The notes: generated by a model from the letters alone, not told the origin. A stretch of 13,407 bases of DNA from DAOTXK01 sp034435395 (GCA_034435395.1 DAOTXK010000187.1:1-13407), one strand, 5' to 3'. Counted from the stretch's first letter, positions 7,225 to 13,313 are shown. Numbers and translations are program-made.

Positions 7225-7260
7225 GGGTGAGCAGTCGTCTCGGCTGACGGCTGCTCACCC
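7225..7260. other. Strong intercistronic stem-loop after the binding-protein gene
   Basis: A 15-bp stem (10 bp GGGTGAGCAG/CTGCTCACCC, one T-G pair, then CGTC/GACG) closes a six-base loop. It lies between the binding-protein stop and the permease start. No T tract follows on the minus strand, so it is not a standard intrinsic terminator. Known parallels are the malE-malF type intercistronic structures, which protect the upstream mRNA and let the binding protein be made in excess over the permeases. Confidence 0.75.
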
Positions 7261-7317
7261 GATCTTACCTTATTCTACTCTGGTCTGGGCGTCAAGCCAG
7301 CAGGCCAGCCAGCAGGG

Positions 7318-8661
7318 CTAGTCTTCGGCTACTTCGTCGAAGATGGCCTGCAGGTCGGCGACCAGGGTGTCCAGCTCGGCGTCGATGTCCAGGTCCGGCG
7401 TGTTTTCAATGTAGTTGCGGAAGGTGAGCAGACGGTCCTGCGCCTTGTTGAAGTTGGGCATCCACGACTCGTGGCTGGGGTTGTCCGGGTAGTTCAGGCT
7501 GTCCACCACCACGTCCCAGTTCACGCCCTGCGGATACTTCTCATCGAGGGCGGCGAAGTAGGCTTCCGTATCCTCCGGGCGGGCCGGCATGCCGCCGTAG
7601 ACCGACAGCAGGTCCAGCGCCGCATCGCCGATCAGGTAGGTGAGGACTTCGAAGGCTTCTTCGGGATGCTGGCTGGTGTTCAGGATGCGGAAGGTGTCGG
7701 CATGCAGCTTGGCCACCACCCGCCCGTTGTGGGAGGGCATGGCGGCTGCCTGCCACTGGTCGTCGGCGATGCAGCAGGTGTACCACAGGTGGGTGACGGC
7801 CATGGCCACGTTACCGGACGAGAACGGGTTGCCCGCCCCCAGCAGGTCGCTGCCCACCTGCGCGCCGTTGGGGATGAAGTGATCGACCCAGATGCCGTCG
7901 TAGTACCAGTGGAAGAACTCGCGCCACGCCTCAGGCATCTGCGCGTTGCCTTCATCATCCACGATGCGGTTCGGCTCGAAGCGGATGGGATAGCCCAGCG
8001 GGTCGCTCCACTGAATGACGAAGCCCCACTGGACCACGTTTTCGGGGTCGAACTCCTCCATGGTGGCGTCATTGCCGTTGGCGTCCACCGTCAGCAGCAG
8101 GCCCAGCTCGCGGATCTTGTCGTAGCTCCACTCGTCGCCGTCCGCATACGGCTCGCCATAGGCCGCCGGCGGATAGTCCAGCCCGGCCTCGTCAAACATC
8201 GCCGGGCGGTACCACAGGAACTCCGGGAACGTGCCGAACGGCAGGCCGACCAGGCCTTCATCGGTGCGGTAAAAGTCTACGGCGGCTTCCGGGAACTGGG
8301 TGAGGTCATAGCCGGTGGCCTCCACCAGCGGCTCCAGGTCCAGATAGAAGCCCTTGAAGGCATTGGCCCCGGTGGTGCCGACCGGGCCGACGATGTCCGG
8401 GCTTTGCCCGGCGGCGATCAGGGTGGCAATGGTGTCGCGGGCCGCTTCGTACTCAGGGGCGATTTGCAGCTCCAGCACGATGTCGTCTTGCATCTCGTTA
8501 AACCGATCGACGACCGCCTGCTGCATCTCCTGCTGTTCCGGCTGGGCGCCGGTCCCCAGGCCGACGAACCATACGATCTTGACGGGTTCCTGCGCCAAGG
8601 TGGGGAGCGCCCCCAGGAGCAGGATCAGGGCGAGACTCAAAGCAATCAGTTTGCGTGACAT
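7318..8661 (-). CDS. Extracellular sugar-binding protein of the ABC transporter (family 1)
   Basis: This 447-residue protein has a signal peptide (MSRKLIALSLALILLLGALPTLA, likely cleaved before QEPVKIVWF) and no lipobox cysteine. The mature protein opens like family 1 solute-binding proteins: IVWFVGLGTG, then QQAVVDRFNEMQDDIVLELQ and IATLIAAGQSPDIVGPVGT. LVGLPFGTFPEFLWYRPAMFDEAGLDYPP is the typical hinge and lobe-crossing region, and VAMAVTHLWYT and PEEAFEVLTYLIGD lie later. It captures a sugar or oligosaccharide outside the membrane and hands it to the two permeases downstream. GAGGG about eight bases upstream supports the start. The lack of a lipid anchor is noteworthy if the host is a monoderm. 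Many aromatic residues (W, Y, F) fit an oligosaccharide ligand, but the ligand cannot be read from sequence. Confidence 0.92.
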   Translation of the reverse strand: MSRKLIALSLALILLLGALPTLAQEPVKIVWFVGLGTGAQPEQQEMQQAVVDRFNEMQDDIVLELQIAPEYEAARDTIATLIAAGQSPDIVGPVGTTGANAFKGFYLDLEPLVEATGYDLTQFPEAAVDFYRTDEGLVGLPFGTFPEFLWYRPAMFDEAGLDYPPAAYGEPYADGDEWSYDKIRELGLLLTVDANGNDATMEEFDPENVVQWGFVIQWSDPLGYPIRFEPNRIVDDEGNAQMPEAWREFFHWYYDGIWVDHFIPNGAQVGSDLLGAGNPFSSGNVAMAVTHLWYTCCIADDQWQAAAMPSHNGRVVAKLHADTFRILNTSQHPEEAFEVLTYLIGDAALDLLSVYGGMPARPEDTEAYFAALDEKYPQGVNWDVVVDSLNYPDNPSHESWMPNFNKAQDRLLTFRNYIENTPDLDIDAELDTLVADLQAIFDEVAED

Positions 8662-9045
8662 GGGTCATCCCTCTTCCTAGTTAACACAGTTCGGTGAGTG
8701 GGACGTTGAAAACATCGGTGCATGTGCAAACGGACACCACTGAAGACGCTATTTTTCCCGGCTGCTCACCTCCTTTCCACACCACGGACGCTGATGACCA
8801 CGCGATTCCTCGCCCAGTAAGGATGGGTAGTTGTTGATGAAGACGCCACTGCTGGGCTGGCGGGACGCCGCCGGAAAGCCGGGCCGGTTGATAGATGGTC
8901 GGCGGCAGCCCGGTGGCCGGTCTCTTCCTCCGGGAGGGGGCCATACGGCCAGCGTAATGGCCGGGCGGACTGACGGGTTGGGCAGGGCATGGCTCTCTCC
9001 TTCTCCTTGCTCGAATTCCTCGGCGCGGGCGGCGGGGCGGCCCGC
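8662..9045. other. 384-base gap between lacI-type gene and transporter operon
   Basis: No clear promoter or LacI-type palindrome is visible for the transporter operon here, so it may be read through from the regulator promoter. The gap holds a low-confidence small ORF (8766-8990) and two strong Shine-Dalgarno-like stretches on the minus strand: AAGGAGAAGGAG near 9008-8997, and AAAGGAGGTGA at 8776-8766. The second has no start codon at usable distance. Confidence 0.5.
8766..8990 (-). CDS. Possible small ORF with strong ribosome binding site
   Basis: This is a 74-codon frame starting MPCPTRQSARP and ending RGVERR. Its ATG at 8990 is preceded by AAGGAGAGAGCC, an excellent binding site with six-base spacing, and it begins 55 bases after the lacI-type stop. 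The protein is Arg-, Pro- and Ser-rich with no signal peptide, membrane segment or recognised motif. That composition is also what translated GC-rich noncoding DNA looks like. Its stop codon lies inside a second perfect Shine-Dalgarno sequence. It could be a short leader-type frame or nothing; I lean towards non-functional. Confidence 0.22.
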   Translation of the reverse strand: MPCPTRQSARPLRWPYGPLPEEETGHRAAADHLSTGPAFRRRPASPAVASSSTTTHPYWARNRVVISVRGVERR

Positions 9046-10065
9046 TCAAACATGGGTGGCCCCGCAGGTTTCCCGCACCACCAGTTCGACGGGTAACACG
9101 GCCTGGTACGGCGTTTCCAGGACGCCGCCGCACAGATCGATCAGGGCCTGGATGGCCAGCTCGCCCAGCCGCTCGACCGGCTGGCGGACCGTGGTCAGGG
9201 GTGGGTTGGAGGCGCTGGCGTTGGGCAGATCGTCAAAGCCGATCACGCTGATGTCGTCCGGCACGCGCAGCCCGCTCTCCTGGATGGCGCGGATCGCGCC
9301 CAGGGCCATCATATCGTTGGCAGCGAAGACGGCGTCCACCTGGTGGCGGAGGAGCGTTTTCATGCCCTGGTAGCCGCTGTTTTCCGTGTAGTTGCCTTCG
9401 ACGATGAGATCGGAGTCGATGGGCCGGCCGTCGCGCTCCAGGGCCAGGCGGTAGGCCCGCAGCCGGTCGCGGGCCGCCAGCAGCTTCAGCGGGCCGGTGA
9501 TCATGCCGATGCGCTCCCGGCCCAACCGGATCAGGTGGGCGACGGCCATCTGGGCCCCGCGCAGATTGTCCACGTCCAGGTAGTTCAGGCCTTCCCGGCT
9601 GGGGGGGCCGATCACCACAAAGGGGAAACCCGCCTGCACCAAGCGGGGGATCAGCGGGTCGTTGTCGACGGTGGTGGTGATGAGCACCCCATCAAAAAAG
9701 CTGTTGTTCAGGATGCGGTCACAAAAGCGGCCCTGTTCCTCCGTGCCATCGCCGACCCACAGCATCACCGCGTAGTCGTGCTGCCCGGCCCGGACCATGA
9801 TGCTCTGAATCAGGATGGAGAAATAGGGGTCGATGAAGGTGGTGGCCACCGCCTGGGGGATGACCAGGCTGAGCACCCGCGTCTGCTGGGTGACCAGGGC
9901 GCGGGCGGCCAGGTTGGGCCGGAAGTTATTTTCGCGAATCACTTGCAGGACTTTGTGGCGGGTGTCGTCGCGGACGTAGGGATGGTTGTTGATGACTCGC
10001 GAGACCGTCGACCGGGAAACCCCGGCCAGGCGGGCGATATCTTCCAGATTCAATCGTGAGCTCAT
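9046..10065 (-). CDS. LacI-family transcriptional regulator
   Basis: The protein has 339 residues from the ATG at 10065 (MSSRLNLEDIARLAGV). The frame continues 40 codons further upstream, but that extension runs through the operator palindromes and inverted repeat and is not LacI-like. The helix-turn-helix spans about 6-26 (LEDIARLAGVSRSTVSRVIN), and the hinge helix NLAARALVTQQ (51-61) allows minor-groove contact at a central CG. The periplasmic-binding-protein-like effector domain follows (VLSLVIPQ, DGVLITTT, VDAVFAANDMMALGAIRA, ISVIGFDD, TTVRQP). Such regulators normally repress sugar operons and release DNA on binding a sugar. Here it precedes the binding-protein and permease genes on the same strand, so it most likely controls them and itself. 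The GGGAGCGCTCCC palindrome in its leader is a fitting operator. Confidence 0.93.
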   Translation of the reverse strand: MSSRLNLEDIARLAGVSRSTVSRVINNHPYVRDDTRHKVLQVIRENNFRPNLAARALVTQQTRVLSLVIPQAVATTFIDPYFSILIQSIMVRAGQHDYAVMLWVGDGTEEQGRFCDRILNNSFFDGVLITTTVDNDPLIPRLVQAGFPFVVIGPPSREGLNYLDVDNLRGAQMAVAHLIRLGRERIGMITGPLKLLAARDRLRAYRLALERDGRPIDSDLIVEGNYTENSGYQGMKTLLRHQVDAVFAANDMMALGAIRAIQESGLRVPDDISVIGFDDLPNASASNPPLTTVRQPVERLGELAIQALIDLCGGVLETPYQAVLPVELVVRETCGATHV

Positions 10066-10084
10066 GATGGTCCCGGTTGGGAAG

Positions 10085-10106
10085 CCCCAATTTGGGGAGC
10101 GCTCCC
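10085..10106. promoter_or_regulatory. LacI-type operator with an overlapping second palindrome
   Basis: GGGAGCGCTCCC at 10095-10106 is a perfect 12-bp palindrome centred on CG, the form bound by LacI-family proteins; it is close to the CebR-type TGGGAGCGCTCCCA operator. It shares bases with CCCCAA-T-TTGGGG (10085-10097), so the two inverted repeats would be mutually exclusive as RNA hairpins. The site lies about 95-117 bases downstream of the predicted start of lacI-type transcription, which fits a roadblock mode of autoregulation. Confidence 0.7.
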
Positions 10107-10112
10107 GCGAAT

Positions 10113-10164
10113 TTTGGGCATAAAAACGGGCGTTTGTGGCCGATTTCTGGCGAAAATGCCCAAA
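10113..10164. promoter_or_regulatory. Inverted repeat in the regulator leader
   Basis: TTTGGGCAT (10113-10121) and ATGCCCAAA (10156-10164) form a perfect 9-bp inverted repeat with a 34-base interior, inside the transcribed leader of the lacI-type gene. It may be a leader hairpin or two half-sites for a DNA-binding protein. Confidence 0.45.
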
Positions 10165-10208
10165 CGATACCGGCAATAACACCATAAATCTGGGAAGGCT
10201 CTCATATC

Positions 10209-10237
10209 ATCTTAGCCGAAAGTGAGACGGCTGTCAA
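10209..10237 (-). promoter_or_regulatory. Sigma70-type promoter of the LacI-family gene
   Basis: On the minus strand TTGACA (10237-10232) and TAAGAT (10214-10209) are separated by exactly 17 bases. The -35 is perfect and the -10 has one departure from TATAAT. The arms AGCCG and CGGCT inside and flanking the spacer form an inverted repeat that could be a further protein site. Initiation would be near 10202. Confidence 0.82.
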
Positions 10238-10317
10238 TAAGTTTCAGAACGATTTTCAGGGTGACCGCCGGCCGCGGGCGACGAGAGACAGACGGCGTTT
10301 CTCTCTGGGGCATGGGC

Positions 10318-10346
10318 GGGGGCTTCCTCCCCCAATAAGTGGGGGG
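10318..10346. other. Alternative-hairpin G/C-run element before the methyltransferases
   Basis: GGGGG (10318-10322), CCCCC (10329-10333) and GGGGGG (10341-10346) lie in a row, with loops CTTCCT and AATAAGT. The C run can pair with either G run, so two mutually exclusive hairpins are possible. No T tract follows. Confidence 0.4.
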
Positions 10347-10434
10347 ATGGCGAGCTTTAACCGGTCTACAATGGGTTTACAGTGGGCAGCGTGAGGCGGG
10401 CCTAAAACTCGAAGGGGGTTGAGGTGGGCGAAAA

Positions 10435-10809
10435 ATGAACGCCAATTCATTGGAAGGCCAGTCAGGCCACCCCGTCAACGGGACTGGCTTTCCGTTTCGG
10501 ACGTTTCTGCTGGCGTCGAACCGGTTCTTTGGGCGGTTTGTCCGCATCCAGCATGATCGGGGTCATACCGTGGCCACCGGTGGGCCGTACCACTACGTGC
10601 GGCATCCGGGTTATGTGGGAGTAATGGTCTTCACCCTGGCCATCCCGCTGATGCTCGGCTCATGGTGGGCGCTGATCCCGGCGGCTCTGGTGATGATCCT
10701 GCTGGTCGTCCGCACGGCGCTGGAGGACCGGATGCTGCTGGAAGAACTGCCCGGCTACCAGGACTACGCCCGGCGCGGGCGCTACCGCCTGCTGCCGCCC
10801 ATCTGGTAG
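10435..10809 (+). CDS. N-terminally truncated ICMT/PEMT-like methyltransferase, array copy 1
   Basis: This 124-residue frame keeps only the C-terminal half of the family. NRFFGRFVRIQHDRGH (29-44), the SAM-site segment GPYHYVRHPGY (50-60), LGSWWALIPAAL and the end LEELPGY...RYRLLPPIW match the three full copies downstream, which are 240-244 residues. About 116 residues, including the first four membrane segments, are missing. An in-frame TGA at 10420 rules out an upstream extension. The first ten bases (ATGAACGCCA) equal those of copy 3, which suggests an internal deletion rather than loss of the 5' end. The frame is otherwise intact and has GAGGTGG upstream. It is more diverged at the C terminus than copies 2-4 and is probably non-functional alone. 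Confidence 0.72.
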   Translation: MNANSLEGQSGHPVNGTGFPFRTFLLASNRFFGRFVRIQHDRGHTVATGGPYHYVRHPGYVGVMVFTLAIPLMLGSWWALIPAALVMILLVVRTALEDRMLLEELPGYQDYARRGRYRLLPPIW

Positions 10810-10918
10810 CCGCCACCCCCGGTTGTTCACCGCCGCGCCATGCTCGAAAGGGCCGATGGCAGCGGGGGATCGCCAAGATTTACCAGATAGGCAGTAATGC
10901 CAGAGAGAGAAGGGAACC

Positions 10919-11653
10919 ATGAACGGCAATCCATCGGTTCAGCCAGCAAACGGGGACGCTACCCCGGAGGTTCACTGGGGGAAAGCGGCGCTCCGGTTTG
11001 CCCTCTACCTGCTCCTGACGCCAGTGGTGTTGTTCCTGGCGGCGGGCCGCCTGGACTGGGGATGGGCGTGGGGTTACGTCGGCCTGGCGCTCGCCGCCAC
11101 GGCCATCAGCCGGGTGATCGCCTGGCGTCGCCACCCGGAGTTACTGGCCGAGCGCGCCCGGTCGCTGGAAGCGCCGGACGCCAAAAGCTGGGACCAGGTT
11201 CTTATCCCGCTGGTCGTCGGGATCGGCCCGCTGGCGATGTTAATCGTGGCCGGGCTGGATGTGCGTTACGGCTGGTCGGCGGCGTTCCCTCAGGGGGTCC
11301 AGATCGCCGGGACGGTGGTCCTGGCGCTGGGATGGGCCTTCGCCACCTGGGCGTTTGTCGCCAATCGTTTCTTTTCCGCCGTCGTGCGCATCCAGAAGGA
11401 CCGGGAACATTCCGTGGTTACCGATGGCCCGTACCGCTTCGTGCGCCATCCGGGCTACGCGGGCGGCATCCTGTCTACTCTGGTCTCGCCGCTGATGCTC
11501 GGCTCGTGGTGGGCGCTGATCCCGGCGGCGCTGATGGCGGCGGCGACCGTCGTCCGCACGGCGCTGGAGGATCGCACGCTGTTAGACGAGCTGCCGGGCT
11601 ACGCCGACTACGCGCAGCAGACGCGCTACCGCCTGCTGCCGGGCGTGTGGTAG
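10919..11653 (+). CDS. Isoprenylcysteine carboxyl methyltransferase (ICMT/PEMT)-like membrane protein, copy 2
   Basis: This 244-residue polytopic protein has hydrophobic segments at about 24-43, 48-68, 94-112, 128-147 and, in the catalytic half, 184-212. The family's SAM-binding core is visible: NRFFSAVVRIQKDREHS (149-165), GPYRFVRHPGYAGG (170-183, RHPGY at 176-180) and a C-terminal helix with TALEDRTLLDELPGY (214-228), whose acidic and PGY residues belong to the SAM pocket in ICMT-type enzymes. GRLDW (43-47) is shared by all full copies. The reaction would be SAM-dependent methylation of a membrane-embedded or lipophilic substrate. Isoprenylcysteine is unlikely in bacteria; lipids or small thiols are alternatives. 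GAAGGGAACC precedes the ATG. It starts 109 bases after copy 1. Confidence 0.85.
   Translation: MNGNPSVQPANGDATPEVHWGKAALRFALYLLLTPVVLFLAAGRLDWGWAWGYVGLALAATAISRVIAWRRHPELLAERARSLEAPDAKSWDQVLIPLVVGIGPLAMLIVAGLDVRYGWSAAFPQGVQIAGTVVLALGWAFATWAFVANRFFSAVVRIQKDREHSVVTDGPYRFVRHPGYAGGILSTLVSPLMLGSWWALIPAALMAAATVVRTALEDRTLLDELPGYADYAQQTRYRLLPGVW
11553..11640 (+). repeat. 88-base tract identical to 13084-13171
   Basis: The 3' coding end of copy 2 is identical base for base to that of copy 4 over 88 bases; after one mismatch, 11 more bases agree. Positions 11549-11607 are in turn identical to 12315-12373 in copy 3. The flanking parts of the genes are far more diverged. Confidence 0.9.
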
Positions 11654-11683
11654 CCGCCAGAGGCCCGATAGTCAGTTGCGGTT

Positions 11684-11690
11684 GAGGAGG
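11684..11690 (+). promoter_or_regulatory. Ribosome binding site fixing the copy 3 start
   Basis: GAGGAGG ends directly at an ATG (11691) but lies six bases before the ATG at 11697. The second is therefore the likely start; an upstream TTG at 11676 is not. Confidence 0.75.
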
Positions 11691-11696
11691 ATGACG

Positions 11697-12419
11697 ATGA
11701 ACGCCAGCACGCCTGCGAAACAGCCCCGCGAAGCCCCCGACCTGGGAAGCCGGATTCGCAAACGAGGATGGCAGATCGTGATCGGTCTGTCAGTCCAGGC
11801 GGGGCTCCTGTTCGTCGCGGCGGGCCGCCTGGACTGGGTGTGGGCGTGGGCCTTCGTCGGCGTGTACGCGGGCACCGTCATCCTCATCACCCTCATCATC
11901 CTGCCGCGCAGCCCGGAATTGATCGCCGAGCGCGGCGAGATCGGGAAGGGCGAGCGCCGGGACCGCGTGCTGGGCTGGCTCATCGTCATCACCGGGATGG
12001 CGATGCTCGCCGTGGCCGGGCTGGACGAACGTTACAACTGGTCGCCTGTGCTGCCCCTGGCCGTTCACCTGGCGGCGCTGGTGCTCGCAGTGCTGGGGTA
12101 CGCGCTGGTGGGCTGGTCGATAGTAGCCAACCGATTCTTCTCGTCTGTGGTGCGCATCCAGGACGACCGCGGCCACGCCGTCGCCACCGGCGGCCCATAC
12201 CGTTACGTGCGCCATCCGGGTTATGTCGGCTATATCACCAACTGGCTGGCTACGGCACTGATGCTGGGCTCGCTCTGGGCGCTCATCCCGGCGGCGCTGG
12301 TGATGATCCTGCTGGTCGTCCGCACGGCGCTGGAGGATCGCACGCTGTTAGACGAGCTGCCGGGCTACGCCGAATATACACAACGCACGCGCTACCGCCT
12401 GCTGCCGGGCGTGTGGTAG
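11697..12419 (+). CDS. ICMT/PEMT-like membrane methyltransferase, copy 3
   Basis: This protein has 240 residues with the start at 11697 (MNASTPAKQ). Topology is like copy 2, with hydrophobic segments at about 26-43, 48-69, 92-108, 120-142 and 178-205. GRLDW is at 43-47, ANRFFSSVVRIQDDRGH at 144-160, and the SAM-site segment GPYRYVRHPGYVGY at 166-179. The C-terminal helix and the ending RYRLLPGVW are the same as in copies 2 and 4, but its last third differs locally (EYTQRT for DYAQQT). The gene begins 43 bases after copy 2, and the stop is followed by the same TAGCCGCC as in copies 1 and 2, so the duplicated unit extends past the coding sequence. Cotranscription with the other copies is likely. 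The substrate is unknown. Confidence 0.85.
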   Translation: MNASTPAKQPREAPDLGSRIRKRGWQIVIGLSVQAGLLFVAAGRLDWVWAWAFVGVYAGTVILITLIILPRSPELIAERGEIGKGERRDRVLGWLIVITGMAMLAVAGLDERYNWSPVLPLAVHLAALVLAVLGYALVGWSIVANRFFSSVVRIQDDRGHAVATGGPYRYVRHPGYVGYITNWLATALMLGSLWALIPAALVMILLVVRTALEDRTLLDELPGYAEYTQRTRYRLLPGVW

Positions 12420-12458
12420 CCGCCGGTCTAAAATCAGACGGAACAGTGAGAAAGTGCC

Positions 12459-13184
12459 ATGAATAATACCGGGACATCGGCCCCACCCTCCAGCGAACCG
12501 TTGAGCAAGGGCGATATTCTGCGCCGGATACCGGTCATCGTTGCCTATGTTGTCGTGCTGGGGGCGATCCTGTTCGGTCTATCCGGCCACCTGGATTGGG
12601 GGCTGGGGTGGGCTTACCTCGGCACATATGTGACCATCATCGTGATCGGCCTGCTGGCCGTCCCGCTGGACCGGGCGTATGTCGAGGAACGCACGCAGCT
12701 CAAGGCGGATGTCAAGACATGGGATAAGCTGCTCGCCGCCGTCGGCAGCCTCGTCCACCCGCTGGGCCTGCTGATCGTGGCCGCGCTGGACAAACGGTAC
12801 GGCTGGTCGCCGGAGGTGCCACTGTGGCTGGCGCTGGCCGCGCTGACCATCGGCGCGCTGGGTTACCTGCTGAGCATCTGGGCGGCGGCGGTGAACAGGT
12901 TCTACGCCCGCTTTGTCCGCATCCAGAAAGAGCGGGGGCACACCACGATCACCGGCGGCCCATACCGTTACATGCGCCATCCGGGTTATGCCGGCCAGAT
13001 CATCTATAACCTGGCCTCGGCGCTGGCCCTCGGCTCGCTGTGGACGCTGATTCCGGGCGGGCTGGTGGCCGTGCTGCTGATCATCCGCACGGCGCTGGAG
13101 GATCGCACGCTGTTAGACGAGCTGCCGGGCTACGCCGACTACGCGCAGCAGACGCGCTACCGCCTGCTGCCCGGCGTGTGGTAA
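12459..13184 (+). CDS. ICMT/PEMT-like membrane methyltransferase, copy 4
   Basis: This 241-residue protein starts 39 bases after copy 3. The binding site is weaker (GTGAGAAAG). The N-terminal half is the most diverged of the three full copies: GHLDW replaces GRLDW, and the first cytoplasmic loop has KADVKTWDK. Hydrophobic segments lie at about 25-42, 48-69, 91-109, 120-143 and 179-208. The SAM-site region has VNRFYARFVRIQKERGH (145-161) and GPYRYMRHPGYAGQ (167-180). The last 29 or so residues are identical to copy 2 and encoded by the same codons. It is the last gene of the array and is followed by palindromic repeats. Function is as for copy 2, with substrate not known. Confidence 0.85.
   Translation: MNNTGTSAPPSSEPLSKGDILRRIPVIVAYVVVLGAILFGLSGHLDWGLGWAYLGTYVTIIVIGLLAVPLDRAYVEERTQLKADVKTWDKLLAAVGSLVHPLGLLIVAALDKRYGWSPEVPLWLALAALTIGALGYLLSIWAAAVNRFYARFVRIQKERGHTTITGGPYRYMRHPGYAGQIIYNLASALALGSLWTLIPGGLVAVLLIIRTALEDRTLLDELPGYADYAQQTRYRLLPGVW
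13084..13171 (+). repeat. 88-base tract identical to 11553-11640
   Basis: This is the partner of the tract in copy 2. It covers the region encoding TALEDRTLLDELPGY through RYRLL. Bases just upstream (CTGATCA here, GACCGTCG there) differ, marking a sharp boundary. Confidence 0.9.
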
Positions 13185-13256
13185 CGGGCGGCCACTGGTG
13201 CGGGTATCTTTTCCGGGGGAGGGGGCAGAGCGCATCGGCAAAGGTCGCCAGGGCCG

Positions 13257-13313
13257 GTAGCGGCGGCATGGATGCCGACGGTCCGATGGCGTCGCGATTC
13301 CCCGCGCCGCTAC
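13257..13313. repeat. Palindromic repeat element, copy A
   Basis: The outer 9-bp stem GTAGCGGCG/CGCCGCTAC encloses GCAT-GG-ATGC, a GACG...CGTC hairpin with nine bases inside, and GCG-ATTCCC-CGC. The plan is the same as copy B, with a longer middle loop and a weaker third hairpin. Confidence 0.85.

Larger units (their letters stand above)
10066..10434. other. Divergent control region between lacI-type and methyltransferase genes
   Basis: On the minus strand this holds the regulator promoter, a leader of about 137 bases, the operator palindromes and an inverted repeat, each listed separately. On the plus strand a G-run/C-run/G-run element (10318-10346) precedes the methyltransferase array. For that direction TACAAT at 10367-10372 is a reasonable -10, but no matching -35 is seen. 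No gene is evident. Confidence 0.6.

Noticed and set aside
7471..8658. 395-codon plus-strand frame opposite the binding-protein gene
   Set aside because: It mirrors the codon pattern of the binding-protein gene and has no recognisable domain.
8927..8937. CCTCC-G-GGAGG as LacI operator for the transporter operon
   Set aside because: It lacks the central CG and AGCGCT core seen in the leader operator, and such short arms are common in this GC-rich sequence.
8681..9133. 150-codon minus-strand frame across the lacI-type 3' end and the gap
   Set aside because: It overlaps the end of the regulator out of frame, is Arg/Pro-rich and has no ribosome binding site at its start.
10066..10185. 40-codon N-terminal extension of the LacI-family protein
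   Set aside because: The region holds the promoter-proximal leader with operator palindromes; LacI proteins begin just before the helix-turn-helix as at 10065.
10376..10407. TTTACA followed by CCTAAA/CTAAAA as promoter of the methyltransferase array
   Set aside because: Spacing is 19-20 bases and the -10 is poor; TACAAT at 10367 lacks a -35. No promoter could be assigned with confidence.
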